64,000 nucleotides of DNA from an uncultured Saprospiraceae bacterium (GCA_905480605.1 CAJQRD010000072.1:1-64000); one strand, 5' to 3'. Counted from the first letter of the stretch, positions 36,251 to 47,057 are shown. Numbers and translations: made by a program. Notes: generated from the sequence alone by a model not told the origin.

Positions 36251-39200
36251 CTAACGTATCTGTATCATTTTCTTACTTGCAGTACCTGAGTCTGTTTCTA
36301 TTTTGTAGTACATAACTCCAGTTACATTTATTTCGTTTCTTGTCAAGTTGATCGTATGGTTTCCAGCCTGGTAACTATCTGATTTTCTTAAGATTTCTCT
36401 TCCATTTACATCATATACAGTAAAGATTACTTTTGATGTTGAAGGAATTGAAAATCTTACGTCAGTAGCTTCTAAGAATGGATTCGGTACATTTTGGTAA
36501 AGAACCAATTCCGTAGCTTCATTGCCTCTAAAAGCCAAGTCAACATTCATAACCTCTAATTCACTATTGTATGCCTCTGCTTTAGTAACTGAAGAACTCA
36601 TACTAATTGTTTGACTCAATTGAGTTGTGCTATTCACATCAAACTCTAAGTTGAATAAAACTGTTTGTGCATCATAAGTTACTGCGTTCAATGCATTCCA
36701 AGAAATACTCAAATCACTGTTTGTTGAGCTTAAGGCCACATTCTCATTGCTCATGTCTAAAGCTCCAGAAGTCACACCAACAAATGTTAATGCAGATGCA
36801 TCAAAGTTGATAGTATTTTGGAATCCAATGACCTCAATCATATCTTTAGCATATACTGGTACCGTTATAACTTCACCTTGTGTCAATGGTGCTTCGTCTA
36901 TTTCCAAAGTCAATAATGTTTGACCTCTAGATTCTATCTCTGTTGAATTGCCTTTTGCACTTAGTACAGCTGATAAATTCACATCACCAATTTTCACACC
37001 CATGAAGTTTTGATCATTCATATCACTTGTCAAGCTAAATATTTCAACTGACTCTTCATATGGGAATGGTTTGAATGCATCTGTAAATGGTTGATTTTGT
37101 ATTGGGAATCTCCAAGATAATTGTCCATTAGGAAACTCATTTGAAACACCTAGTATTAACTTTCTCAATGTCAATAAATCAATCGCTGTTACCGTACCAC
37201 TATTGTCAGCATCTGCTGCAATTATCTTGTAAGGCGAATCCAATGTAGCCAATCCTAATACATGTCTTTGTATTAATACCAAGTCCAAAGTAGATACACC
37301 ATTTAATACTTGGTCATCCATTGAGGCTTTTAATACATAATTACCACTTGTTACCGAATTAAAGGCATAATTACCACTTGCATCAGTCATAGAGAAGTTA
37401 TTAAACTCAGAAGCAACATTATCAAAGTCTACTCTTACGCTTTCTAACATATTAGCCGTCAAGGTCTGTACATTACCTGCTACTTTTGATCCATTTATTA
37501 CATCTGTACAAAGGTCAGCTGAATTATCTTGTAACAACAGAGTAACTATACAGAAATCTGTGTTTCCATATTCATCTTCAAAGTATACTTCTAAGCTAAT
37601 TCGCTGAGAAACACCATCTGGAATATCATTACAATCAAAGTCCAAAGACTGTACCTTTTGTGTGCCATTCAAGAAGTATACTTGTACTTCATTGAAGTTG
37701 TTACACGCTGCATTACCAGTATAGTTATCAAATCCACCAAGGTCGAAATCACTTGCCCAAATAGAAGCAGAACCGTCAGTATTCATCGTTGCAGTTACTA
37801 CAGTACCTAAGCAATATGGCGTTGGTGCTTTCGTATCATTGATGATTACTCTTGTTTGTCTCTCAATTGTATTTTGACAATGATCTTCAGCATACCAAGT
37901 GATAATACTCGTTCCAAATGGATAAGCACCATTTGCGTCATCACTGTTAATTAGATTGGTTGAAGTACCATCAGCATAATCAATTTTGTATGAATAAGTA
38001 ACCTGTTGATTAGGGAACATATCTGTACAGTCATCAAAAATATTAGCCACTAAAGCTGTCGTATCCGTTTGTGTCAAACAAGTTGTCGTCCCTGATCCCA
38101 TTGTGAATGTAGGAACTACATCAATTGTAGGAGGGACAGTATCATCAATTCTAATAATCTGAGTATGTGTTCTACTTCCTTGAGCCAATGAAGTCTGATC
38201 AACTATACACCAATCAATTACTGTCCAAGTTCTCAATATTTTCAAACAAGCATCTTCAACTTCTGGGAAAATAACATCATCCCATCCTATCGCCACATCA
38301 TTACAAGCTCCTGTATTCCATCTGATGTGATCCACACCTTGATTCGCTGCTAAATTTTGAGGCTCTAAACCATCTATATTAGTACACTCAGTAATATAAG
38401 CATCTACAGGCCATCTTGTTACTTGGAATGTTGATGGATTGTTAACAGATGAATTCTCAAATCTGAAAGTCTGATTAAAAGTCTGAATTAATTCATTACA
38501 TTGATCTCTTACTTCATATCTAACGCTTCTTGATCCTGTTCCACATCCTGTAAATTCAAATGGCTCCAAAGCTGCAGGTAAATTAACAACAGTAACATTT
38601 AAGTTTATCATACCATTAGGATCAGAAACATATGCACAGTTATCAACCCAAGCAAACTCAGTTCTAGACTGTTCAATAATAGATGACAAATCTACAGGTG
38701 CATCACCACAATCGAAAGTATATAGACTTTGTGGGACTGAAACATTCATTGCTGGTAAATTATCTTGCAACTCGACTTCAACTATACATGTATTTGAATT
38801 GCCTGCTTCATCAGTTACTCGTAAAACCACCATTCTGTTTTCCAATTGACATGTACAACAGAATAATAATGAATCTTGAAAAGAACCGCCTGATAATTCT
38901 CTAATTTTAAAATCATTTACACCACAATTATCCCAACTCCCATTATCCAAAGACGCTGCAGGTAAAAGTCCGCAACCTTGCTCCCCAATTGAAACTACTG
39001 TAAACTCAATACATACCGGATTAGGATCGATAGTATCTTCTACATCCACCTCAGTGAAACATTCTCCAGTATTTCCACACTCATCAGTTGCTACAAATTT
39101 AATCCACGTACGTTTTCCAATAGGTAGATTTCTTATTGTTGCTGCAACTCCCGTACTAGAAGCATTATTTACTTGTACACCATTAGCATCAACTACATTG

Positions 39201-41494
39201 TTCTGGACATAAGTACCATTTAAAGGTGCTTCATTTGGATCATCATCATCGTCAAGTAGATAATAAACTTCAACAGTTAGAACATCATCACAAGCATTAT
39301 CAAATACAAGTGGATAAACAACAGTCCAGTTACCATCACAAGTGTAAGGATTCGAACCAACTATATATGAATTAGTACTCATATCGTAACCGATTGCATC
39401 GGCATCAGATTGAGTTATATTATCAGGAACACATGAGAAAACAATTGGTTGGTCATCAACGACTTTGATAGTTTGTTCGTATTGAACAATATCACCAGTA
39501 CACCAATCAAGTACTGACCATGTTCTTAAAGTTTTCTTTGACACAGGACCACAAATATCGAATGTCAAATCAGAACTTGTTACTTGAAAGTTTCCACACA
39601 AATCACCAAATGGCACACTCGGCTGACCAGTCAAAGACGGCAATGGAACACCATTCACATTTAATTGAGAAGCATTTAATTCATCACAATTTAAAACCGC
39701 TTGATCTAAATTATCATAACTTTTTGGCCATATAATATCATCCAAAGTCCATTGCTTTAAGTTAATTTGCTGCATACAAGAGCTAGATAAGCCTGAAGCT
39801 TCATTGGTAACAACCCATGTTCTTTGAATTATTTCCCAATATCCATTGTCACAATTTGCACCTATTTGAACATCAGAACTTTGAACATTTTGACCATTAG
39901 AACATCCTGCACTCTGAACTACATCAGCTATACCAATCAAGTTACCTTCAGTTGTTTTAACTTGAAGATCAGCTTCAATAATATTTATTTCAGATTCACC
40001 ATTATTGGTCACTCTCAATAACCAAGTTGTATTTCCAGAGTCATTTGCGGGTTGGTTATACAAGCCAGAAAAACTTTGCTTTGGTCTAAAACTACCTATA
40101 AAGGCATTTTGAGTTTCTCTACAATGTACATCAGATCCAAACATTGAATATGCCAGTTCACCATTATTAGATAAACAAACATTGATGTTGTTTCCTCCAC
40201 AAGAAGAACTAAACTCACCTAAATCCAATAGCAATAATGTGTCACCAGATGGAGCTGTTAAGTGTAAGTTTAGACCACCGATACTGTCTACATCAGCTTC
40301 AAAATTAAGCACGATATCATTTATATTACCAGCGATATCTGGCAATTCTAAAGGAAATGAAACTGGAATTCCATCATTAGCAACAGGGTTTCCTATGTCG
40401 CCTTCTAATACTCTATCTCTGTCAAAACCTCTAATAGCACTACCTGGAGCAATTGATCCTATTTCAGAACAAAACATTTCAACATCTGAACAATCAGATA
40501 AAATTGGCACTGATTTGTCCTCAGCTAATATTTGTCCCCAACAACTTAAGCCTGTTTGACCTGTAATTGTTACAGTATACAAACCAGGAGCATCTAATGT
40601 CAACTCACCAATTCCGCCATCGCTTTCGCCAGTATCATTGTTGTAAACATCAATACCAAATAAGTTAAAGCAGTAATCTCCTAGAAGAATCATATCTGGA
40701 GAAACCAAAGCTTCACAATTATTATTCAATGTCAAGTTGATTAAATCATTACAAGCCAAATTGTTTCTGCTTTCAATAACTTCTACATCAATTATACATT
40801 GACCAACAATACCAGATGCAGCTGACCTTAAATCAATTGTTAATGTGTGAAATCCAAATGGTATTGTATCATAAAGAATACCATCACCATAAGTAGCGCC
40901 TATCGCACTGTTAGCGATATCTCTACCTATAGTAGGGTAATTTTCGGCATCAAATTCAACTCCTGTGTCTAACCTGAATGTCAAATCCCAAGTATACGCT
41001 GATCCCGTACAATTTACAGCATCAATTTCAAAACCATTGAAATCCAATGACTTCAAACAGTTGTCATCGAGTGTATTTGGTGTCACTGTAATCTTAGATG
41101 GACATTCCCAATCAAATGTTGGATCTACCGTAATGGTGATTGTGTCAGAAGCCGTTTCACCAGAGGCAAAAGTAGCTGTAACCATATAGTCACCATCTAA
41201 TAGAACATCATTAAAAATTAATTCAGGATTTCTTTCAGTAGAAGTCCAAGAATTAGGTCCAGCCCAGTTCCAAATAATATTAGAACCAGAAACTACAGTT
41301 GCGCCATCCATCGCAGTTGCTGTAAACACGACTTCAGTAGTCTCTTGTTCTGCACAATATTGGGTTCCATTAACTGGAGTATCAATAGTTACAGAAACTT
41401 GAGCTGCCAAATTCATGGTTGTGAAGAAACAAAAAGCCATGATAAGGCCAGTTTGCATTTTTTTCTTCATGCTTGAGTTAAAAAAGTTTCTCAT
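36251..41494 (-). CDS. Giant multidomain secreted protein with type A T9SS sorting domain
   Basis: A 1747-aa secreted protein. The signal peptide ends near residue 32 (an alternative start is M9). A proprotein-convertase P-domain-like module lies at about 351-515 (GNPVANDGIPVSFPLELPDI, LNLHLTAPSGDTLLLLDLG). Several Ig/HYR-like modules with paired cysteines follow (DECGNTGECFTEVDVED, DEAGNSNTCIVEVELQDN). Next come a dockerin-like calcium loop at about 1395-1460 (DADNSGTVTAIDLLTLRKLI) and a cohesin-like beta-sandwich at about 1525-1645 (VPVYAKDMIEVIGFQNTINF). The last ~85 residues are a type A sorting domain (LYQNVPNPF, FTVYDVNGREIL, YYKIETD). Export by T9SS and surface anchoring or release are inferred. 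The substrate is unknown. It has its own strong terminator. Confidence 0.9.
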   Translation of the reverse strand: MRNFFNSSMKKKMQTGLIMAFCFFTTMNLAAQVSVTIDTPVNGTQYCAEQETTEVVFTATAMDGATVVSGSNIIWNWAGPNSWTSTERNPELIFNDVLLDGDYMVTATFASGETASDTITITVDPTFDWECPSKITVTPNTLDDNCLKSLDFNGFEIDAVNCTGSAYTWDLTFRLDTGVEFDAENYPTIGRDIANSAIGATYGDGILYDTIPFGFHTLTIDLRSAASGIVGQCIIDVEVIESRNNLACNDLINLTLNNNCEALVSPDMILLGDYCFNLFGIDVYNNDTGESDGGIGELTLDAPGLYTVTITGQTGLSCWGQILAEDKSVPILSDCSDVEMFCSEIGSIAPGSAIRGFDRDRVLEGDIGNPVANDGIPVSFPLELPDIAGNINDIVLNFEADVDSIGGLNLHLTAPSGDTLLLLDLGEFSSSCGGNNINVCLSNNGELAYSMFGSDVHCRETQNAFIGSFRPKQSFSGLYNQPANDSGNTTWLLRVTNNGESEINIIEADLQVKTTEGNLIGIADVVQSAGCSNGQNVQSSDVQIGANCDNGYWEIIQRTWVVTNEASGLSSSCMQQINLKQWTLDDIIWPKSYDNLDQAVLNCDELNASQLNVNGVPLPSLTGQPSVPFGDLCGNFQVTSSDLTFDICGPVSKKTLRTWSVLDWCTGDIVQYEQTIKVVDDQPIVFSCVPDNITQSDADAIGYDMSTNSYIVGSNPYTCDGNWTVVYPLVFDNACDDVLTVEVYYLLDDDDDPNEAPLNGTYVQNNVVDANGVQVNNASSTGVAATIRNLPIGKRTWIKFVATDECGNTGECFTEVDVEDTIDPNPVCIEFTVVSIGEQGCGLLPAASLDNGSWDNCGVNDFKIRELSGGSFQDSLLFCCTCQLENRMVVLRVTDEAGNSNTCIVEVELQDNLPAMNVSVPQSLYTFDCGDAPVDLSSIIEQSRTEFAWVDNCAYVSDPNGMINLNVTVVNLPAALEPFEFTGCGTGSRSVRYEVRDQCNELIQTFNQTFRFENSSVNNPSTFQVTRWPVDAYITECTNIDGLEPQNLAANQGVDHIRWNTGACNDVAIGWDDVIFPEVEDACLKILRTWTVIDWCIVDQTSLAQGSRTHTQIIRIDDTVPPTIDVVPTFTMGSGTTTCLTQTDTTALVANIFDDCTDMFPNQQVTYSYKIDYADGTSTNLINSDDANGAYPFGTSIITWYAEDHCQNTIERQTRVIINDTKAPTPYCLGTVVTATMNTDGSASIWASDFDLGGFDNYTGNAACNNFNEVQVYFLNGTQKVQSLDFDCNDIPDGVSQRISLEVYFEDEYGNTDFCIVTLLLQDNSADLCTDVINGSKVAGNVQTLTANMLESVRVDFDNVASEFNNFSMTDASGNYAFNSVTSGNYVLKASMDDQVLNGVSTLDLVLIQRHVLGLATLDSPYKIIAADADNSGTVTAIDLLTLRKLILGVSNEFPNGQLSWRFPIQNQPFTDAFKPFPYEESVEIFSLTSDMNDQNFMGVKIGDVNLSAVLSAKGNSTEIESRGQTLLTLEIDEAPLTQGEVITVPVYAKDMIEVIGFQNTINFDASALTFVGVTSGALDMSNENVALSSTNSDLSISWNALNAVTYDAQTVLFNLEFDVNSTTQLSQTISMSSSVTKAEAYNSELEVMNVDLAFRGNEATELVLYQNVPNPFLEATDVRFSIPSTSKVIFTVYDVNGREILRKSDSYQAGNHTINLTRNEINVTGVMYYKIETDSGTASKKMIQIR

Positions 41495-41925
41495 GATTAA
41501 AAATTTTGTGTTCTTACGTTAGTATTATGTGTTTTTTCTAAAATTGTGTATTACGATTTTAACTTATTTAAATTTTCGTAATTTTTAAAAGATTGATTTA
41601 CAGCATTTTATATATTAGCCCTACCTTATATTCAATCTTTTCGTAATACATTAAGTCTAAAGGGCAAACATTATACCAAATTGTAATATGTTTTATTATA
41701 AATTTCTAAATGGCCTTATAATTCAGAATTAAGAAGGAAGTATCATCAATTAATAAGGAATGATTAATAAGGAATATAAAAGGCTAGAATATTCAGTTAT
41801 TCTGTGAAAAACACCAGTTATATTGAATTCATTGAAGCATTATTTGACATTGAAGCATTGTATTATTGAATTCATTGAAACAATGCTCAAAGAAATCCTT
41901 ACTTTGTTTCATAAATCTCTGCTAT
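41495..41925. other. 431-nt intergenic region with direct repeats
   Basis: This lies between the T9SS gene (minus) and the DUF3667 gene (plus). It holds two copies of ATTAATAAGGAAT one base apart (41749-41761, 41763-41775) and two copies of ATTGAATTCATTGAA 28 nt apart (41822-41836, 41865-41879), with CATTGAAGCATT-like pieces between. The frame of the next gene is open into this region from a TTG at 41866, but the repeats argue that this part is leader, not protein. Confidence 0.55.
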
Positions 41926-42951
41926 TTGGAATCTAACAATCAAAAATGTCTCAATTGTAGTACTGAATTGGATCAAAACACCAAGTTTTGTCCCAATTGT
42001 GGACAATCAGTTAAGTTTAAAAACTTATCTATACGATTTGTCCTATCAACTTTTGTGGAAACATTTCTAAATTTCGATTCTAAATTAGTACATAGTTTCA
42101 AGGATATCTTGATCCCGAATGCTATTACAAAATCATTTATTGCTGGTAAAAGGAGTTATTACCTGCATCCATTTAGATTTTATTTCTTTTGCTTAATTGC
42201 CGGTTTTACATTATTGGCGTTGAACACAAGACATTTAAATATTAATGTAAAGCAAGCGGACATGGTTGGTAAATATGAGCAATATGCCATGATGGATACG
42301 CTCCATTTATCAAATAAGTCCTCATGTGAAAAGGCAGTTCTTGATTCTTTAAGAGAACATACTCCTAATAGGATTAAAAAACTGGCAGTTGATACTTTTA
42401 TTGACTTTAAAGTAATGGGAACAGAGTTTAAAGATTATGGTATCAGTACTTATGATGCTTTTAAACTATCAGAAAAAGAATTAGATGAAAAATACAAAAT
42501 CACAAAAAGATTAGATCGGTTAATAATTCACCAATTCGTAAGAATGCAGAAAGATCAGGGAGGCGTTTTAAAATCCGGAATCGCTAACATGCTGTGGGGA
42601 ATTTTATTATTAACTGTATTTATGGCGCTTGTTTTAAGTGTATTATATATAAGGCATGGATCATATTTTGTTGAGCATCTACTTCATATTTCAAATTTTC
42701 ATACTTTGGGCTTGTTGTTGATTTCTATACTATTACTGATCAACCTAATTTTTGATATACCCGATCCTGAGATCTATGCCAATTTTATAATTCTTGGTTC
42801 AATCGTCTACTTATTTACCTGCCTAAAAAGATACTACAATCAAGGATTTTGGGTAACCTTAATAAAAATGGGTGTTTTGGGATTTGGATACATTTTTGGA
42901 ATTGCAATAATCCTTGTAATCATAGGTATATTTACATTCTTAATTTTATAA
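41926..42951 (+). CDS. DUF3667-family zinc-ribbon membrane protein
   Basis: An N-terminal zinc ribbon (CLNC...CPNCGQ) is followed by a soluble segment and about five hydrophobic helices, the plan of DUF3667 proteins. I place the start at the TTG at 41926 (MESNNQKCLNC), giving 341 aa. The frame also has a TTG at 41866, but the extra 20 residues are unlike the family and include repeat DNA. No ATG lies early in this frame. Function is unknown. GatB starts 5 nt downstream, so the two are co-transcribed. Confidence 0.75.
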   Translation: MESNNQKCLNCSTELDQNTKFCPNCGQSVKFKNLSIRFVLSTFVETFLNFDSKLVHSFKDILIPNAITKSFIAGKRSYYLHPFRFYFFCLIAGFTLLALNTRHLNINVKQADMVGKYEQYAMMDTLHLSNKSSCEKAVLDSLREHTPNRIKKLAVDTFIDFKVMGTEFKDYGISTYDAFKLSEKELDEKYKITKRLDRLIIHQFVRMQKDQGGVLKSGIANMLWGILLLTVFMALVLSVLYIRHGSYFVEHLLHISNFHTLGLLLISILLLINLIFDIPDPEIYANFIILGSIVYLFTCLKRYYNQGFWVTLIKMGVLGFGYIFGIAIILVIIGIFTFLIL

Positions 42952-42956
42952 ATATT

Positions 42957-44402
42957 ATGTCGTCGTCTTACGAAACAGTTATAGGTTTAGAAATTCATGT
43001 ACAACTCAATACAAAAAGCAAAGCGTTTTGTAGAGACACAAATCGTTTTGGTGACAATGCCAATACCAATATAAGTGAAGTCAGTTTGGCTCTACCAGGT
43101 ACATTGCCTAATTTGAATAGATCACAGGTTCTATCTGCCATTAAATTGGGTGTATCACTAGATTGTGACATCAATAAAAATTCACGGTTTGATCGTAAGA
43201 ATTATACCTATCCTGACTTACCTAAAGGCTATCAAATTACACAGGATCAAAAACCAATTTGCATTGGTGGACAGTTTACTTTTAAAACTGGAGAGAATTA
43301 TAAAACCATCAGACTACACCATATTCATATGGAAGAAGATGCTGGAAAGTCAATTCATGATATAGACAAAACATTGACGTGCTTGGACTATAACCGAGCA
43401 GGCACTCCCCTACTGGAGGTTGTAACAGAACCTGACTTCAGATCTGGTCAAGAAGTATCAGACTTTATGAGTGCATTTCAAACCCTAATAAGATACATTG
43501 ACATATCCGATGCCAATATGGAAGAAGGTTCTTTACGATGCGATTGCAATGTATCTGTAAGGACAGATGCCAATGCACCGTTAGGCACACGTGCAGAGGT
43601 CAAAAATGTAAATTCAAAAAAGTTTGCAAAACAAGCAATTGAATTTGAAGCCGAGAGGCAATGGGGAATCATAACAGCTGGAGGAGAAGTAATTCAAGAG
43701 ACAAGACTTTTTGAAGCAGAAAGCGGTAAAACATATTCAATGCGAAAAAAAGAAGATGCACTTGATTATCGCTATTTTCCTGATCCTGATTTACAATCAA
43801 TTATTATTGCAGATAAAGTCATTAAAAACATAAAAAATAGCATCGAGTTTCTACCATGGGAAGCAGAAAAAAATCTCAAAGATGATTATGGTATAACTCC
43901 GAAAGTCGCAGAGACAATCAGCCAAGACAAGTCGCTTGTTTACTTGTTTTTAGAAATGGTCAAGGATATTAAAAATAACAAATTGGTTTCTAATTTTATT
44001 GTCAATCAATTTATCACCATTCAGAATAAAATCACTAATGCTGATTACGGAATCAAAAGAGATGTTTTCACAAAAATGCTCATGCTTATAAATGATGATA
44101 AACTGAGCGCATCTACAGCTTATACTGTTTTAATTCCAATAATTTTAAAAACCAATGAAATCAACATTGAGCAAATCGCCAAAGACAATAATATTTTCTT
44201 AGAGTCAACTGGTATTGATTTGGGCGATGTATGTAAAGAAATCATGAATAAATTTCCGGATAAAGTAAAAGCATATCAAAATGGTAAAAAAGGTTTGATT
44301 GGCTTTTTTATGGGACAATTTATGAAAAGTGGTGGTAAAGGTCTAAATCCAAAAGATGTGCAAAAGGAATTTGAAAATCTACTTAACGAAAAGCCTGTTT
44401 AA
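42957..44402 (+). CDS. gatB: Asp-tRNA(Asn)/Glu-tRNA(Gln) amidotransferase subunit B
   Basis: GatB is the kinase and tRNA-binding subunit of the GatCAB transamidase, which makes Gln-tRNA (and Asn-tRNA) from mischarged tRNA. The start is the ATG at 42957, giving MSSSYETVIGLEIHVQL and 481 aa; the frame is open further upstream but that part overlaps the previous gene and is not GatB-like. Landmarks are MEEDAGKSIHD, DYNRAGTPLLEVVTEPD, EGSLRCDCNVSVR and YRYFPDPDL, with a C-terminal YqeY-like helical tail. Partners gatA and gatC are not in the window. Confidence 0.96.
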   Translation: MSSSYETVIGLEIHVQLNTKSKAFCRDTNRFGDNANTNISEVSLALPGTLPNLNRSQVLSAIKLGVSLDCDINKNSRFDRKNYTYPDLPKGYQITQDQKPICIGGQFTFKTGENYKTIRLHHIHMEEDAGKSIHDIDKTLTCLDYNRAGTPLLEVVTEPDFRSGQEVSDFMSAFQTLIRYIDISDANMEEGSLRCDCNVSVRTDANAPLGTRAEVKNVNSKKFAKQAIEFEAERQWGIITAGGEVIQETRLFEAESGKTYSMRKKEDALDYRYFPDPDLQSIIIADKVIKNIKNSIEFLPWEAEKNLKDDYGITPKVAETISQDKSLVYLFLEMVKDIKNNKLVSNFIVNQFITIQNKITNADYGIKRDVFTKMLMLINDDKLSASTAYTVLIPIILKTNEINIEQIAKDNNIFLESTGIDLGDVCKEIMNKFPDKVKAYQNGKKGLIGFFMGQFMKSGGKGLNPKDVQKEFENLLNEKPV

Positions 44403-44500
44403 CTTGCTTTTTTCATGTGACCTACTATAGTTGAGCATCTTCATAAATACTTTATTATTGAAATAAGTAGTATATTGATTTGAAATTATATTTAAATACC

Positions 44501-44911
44501 ATGATTAATCCTGACAATTTAACGAAGCGGTATTATAAGATAGGTGAAGTTGCCAAAATTTTTAATGTAGCCACTTCCTTAATAAGATATTGGGAAGGTG
44601 AGTTTCCACAATTACATCCATTAAAAAATAGCAGTGGCGTGCGTCGATATACAAAAGAAGATGTCATCTTGTTTGGACATATTTATGACCTTGTTAAAGT
44701 GAAAGGTTACAAAATTGATGGCGCAAAAAAATCCCTAAAAGACAAAAGACTTGTTAATAAAATAAAGAACTCTGGTTCTGAAGAGTCTGACTTGCACAAG
44801 TTAAAATATGAATTGGAAGATATCAGAAAAGGATTACTAAACCTAAGATTTCAAATTCAAAAAGTCAAACTGAAGTCTGATGAAATGGATCTTGATAGTA
44901 AGGAACTATAG
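44501..44911 (+). CDS. MerR-family transcriptional regulator
   Basis: A 136-aa DNA-binding protein. The winged helix-turn-helix lies at about residues 10-75 (YYKIGEVAKIFNVATSLIRY, WEGEFPQLHPLKNSSGVRRY), followed by a C-terminal coiled coil (about 95-130) for dimerisation. The ATG at 44501 is preferred over a TTG at 44480. There is no metal- or drug-binding domain, as in many short Bacteroidota MerR proteins. It follows gatB by 98 nt. Confidence 0.9.
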   Translation: MINPDNLTKRYYKIGEVAKIFNVATSLIRYWEGEFPQLHPLKNSSGVRRYTKEDVILFGHIYDLVKVKGYKIDGAKKSLKDKRLVNKIKNSGSEESDLHKLKYELEDIRKGLLNLRFQIQKVKLKSDEMDLDSKEL

Positions 44912-45041
44912 CCCTGCCAGATCTAACCCTATACAGAGCCTATCTAAGTGGGTTAAAAAAGAACAAAACATCCCCTAAAGAACATCAAACATCCAAACAT
45001 ATCATATAATTTAAATATCTTTCCTCCGTTTTAAAAGATGT

Positions 45042-46943
45042 ATGGAAATATTTAATACAAAAAAGGTTTTACTTATAGCTCAACTGGTGATTTACATATC
45101 ACTTTGCCAACTTTTAAGAAGTCAAAATCGACCTGACTTCACTAAAATGTCTTCTAATACTACAACCTCCTCATCTGCGCAAACTGATATTCCACTAGAA
45201 AAGGCTTATGTTAAATATTTTGAGCTTAAAGATATTGAAGCAGAATTCGAGTTTAGCGATACAACCCTTCTTAAATTTGAAATATTTGGTAGACACAGAA
45301 GTTTTGATACGGCCGCTTTTAACCTAGGAAATTATGGTTCTGCCCACAAAAAAATAATCTATAGAAACGATAGAGATATTTATACAGATATCGGATATCA
45401 TCAATACGATCTTCACAAGCTAAAACTCCAGGATTTAAAATATTATAAAATCAACAGAGCATACAATGATCTATATTTTTCTCCACTAAGCGGCCAGCAA
45501 AATTTTGAAGTTAAGGCAAAGTTCAGTAAAAACTTTGCAAACGATGTTAACCTTTCAATTGATTATGAACGAATCAAACAAGAAGGATTCTATCCAGATC
45601 AAAATACTAAAATGACTAGATTGGGAATTGGAATATGGAAACATAATGAAGAAAAAAATCACGATATTTTCATTAGTTTCTTGGCCAACAATTTTAATGA
45701 AGAACACAATGGAGGAATAGATAGTGCATACAATCTCAATACTCTGTTGCCTGGTACTACATTTCGAAATCCAAGAAACACAGCTGATATAAATCTATCT
45801 GGAAGTTCAAAAACAAGACACCAGCAATTTACATATGGTATTGATAATTTTTGGGCCATCAAAAACAACAAGTTTAAAATGCATCATCAAATTTCATTTG
45901 AACATGGTTACTATCAAATGGGTGATGATGATGTGGGTACTACCTCTGACTCTCTAGTTTATTTGTCCTACCTAAATGACTCAAGAGGCATTAGGTCTGT
46001 CAATTCTTTTGGTAGATTATCAAATCAATTAGATATTGGACTTGATGTAAAAAACTTTGATCTCACACTTGGCTTCAAGTATAAACTGTTAAAATATAAC
46101 AACACCATTGATTCAGAATTAACAAATGACTTGGGTGTCTTTGCAGATTTACAATTAGAATTAGGTAAAGTAAGTACCCTCAATGGTTTTGCTGAATTGG
46201 GTATTGGAGAAAACGCTGGAAACTTTCAATTGAAGGGAAACATTTTAATAAAACCACTTCTAAATATTCACTTAAATGCATATGCGAATTTGCTTCGCTA
46301 CGATCCTTCAATAATCCAAAACTCATTTGTTTCTACGGAGCAATATGTATATCAAAATGAATTCACAAAAGCAAATACAGCTCACGTAGGTGGCAACATA
46401 AATTTTAAAAAACTGGGCATTCTTTTAGAAGCAAACACAGGATTAATTGACAAAGCCATTTACAACAATAAGGAATCAGTTCCAATGCAATTGGATGGAT
46501 CAACAGAATACTTTCAAGCCATTGTAAAACAAAATCTTTTCTGGAAGTTTATTGGTTTAGAAAATTCAGCTATATATCAGACATTTACCGACAACATTTA
46601 CCAAATGCCTAAAATATATTCCCAGCACAATTTGTATTTGCAAAGTCGGTTATTTAAAAAGCGATTACTAGCCAAAATTGGAATTCTATTTTACTACACA
46701 AAATATGATGGTTTCTTAAAATTTCAACCTGCCAGTGGCAGCTTTTATCCTACGAGTGATATAATAGAAGATTTTCCTTATGCTGAAGTGTATGGTGTAT
46801 TTCAAGTGGATGCCTTTCGAATATTTTTCAAATACAACAATGCTGTTGATGCATTTCGAAAAGAGGTTCATTATAATATCGTTGACTACCCACAATATGA
46901 TGCAAGATTCAGAATGGGCGTTAGGTGGATAATTTCTGATTGA
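45042..46943 (+). CDS. Putative outer-membrane porin (Porin_10-like)
   Basis: A 633-aa protein with an N-terminal signal-like segment (to about residue 35) and a long series of amphipathic strands, as in the putative porin family (formerly DUF4289) of Bacteroidota. A typical segment is YYKINRAYNDLYFSPLSGQQ. The C-terminal strands include AYANLLRYD, LGILLEANTG and FRMGVRWIISD. Its cargo is unknown. It has a strong bidirectional terminator at 47058-47101. Confidence 0.82.
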   Translation: MEIFNTKKVLLIAQLVIYISLCQLLRSQNRPDFTKMSSNTTTSSSAQTDIPLEKAYVKYFELKDIEAEFEFSDTTLLKFEIFGRHRSFDTAAFNLGNYGSAHKKIIYRNDRDIYTDIGYHQYDLHKLKLQDLKYYKINRAYNDLYFSPLSGQQNFEVKAKFSKNFANDVNLSIDYERIKQEGFYPDQNTKMTRLGIGIWKHNEEKNHDIFISFLANNFNEEHNGGIDSAYNLNTLLPGTTFRNPRNTADINLSGSSKTRHQQFTYGIDNFWAIKNNKFKMHHQISFEHGYYQMGDDDVGTTSDSLVYLSYLNDSRGIRSVNSFGRLSNQLDIGLDVKNFDLTLGFKYKLLKYNNTIDSELTNDLGVFADLQLELGKVSTLNGFAELGIGENAGNFQLKGNILIKPLLNIHLNAYANLLRYDPSIIQNSFVSTEQYVYQNEFTKANTAHVGGNINFKKLGILLEANTGLIDKAIYNNKESVPMQLDGSTEYFQAIVKQNLFWKFIGLENSAIYQTFTDNIYQMPKIYSQHNLYLQSRLFKKRLLAKIGILFYYTKYDGFLKFQPASGSFYPTSDIIEDFPYAEVYGVFQVDAFRIFFKYNNAVDAFRKEVHYNIVDYPQYDARFRMGVRWIISD

Positions 46944-47057
46944 TATTACAAAACCAAGAGATAGGCTGGTAGCCTTCGCTTTGCCAAGGAGGAATGTCAA
47001 TGACCACACAATAGGCGTCACGCATCTTTCGATCCCTACAAATGAACAATCACAATA

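Noticed and set aside
41822-41879. Direct repeats as a small CRISPR array or transposon ends
   Set aside because: There are only two copies, without terminal inverted repeats, target duplication or nearby cas or transposase genes.
42849-42956. Longer N-terminus for GatB
   Set aside because: The extra 36 residues overlap the DUF3667 gene in another frame, and family members start at the MSSSYETVIGLEIH position.
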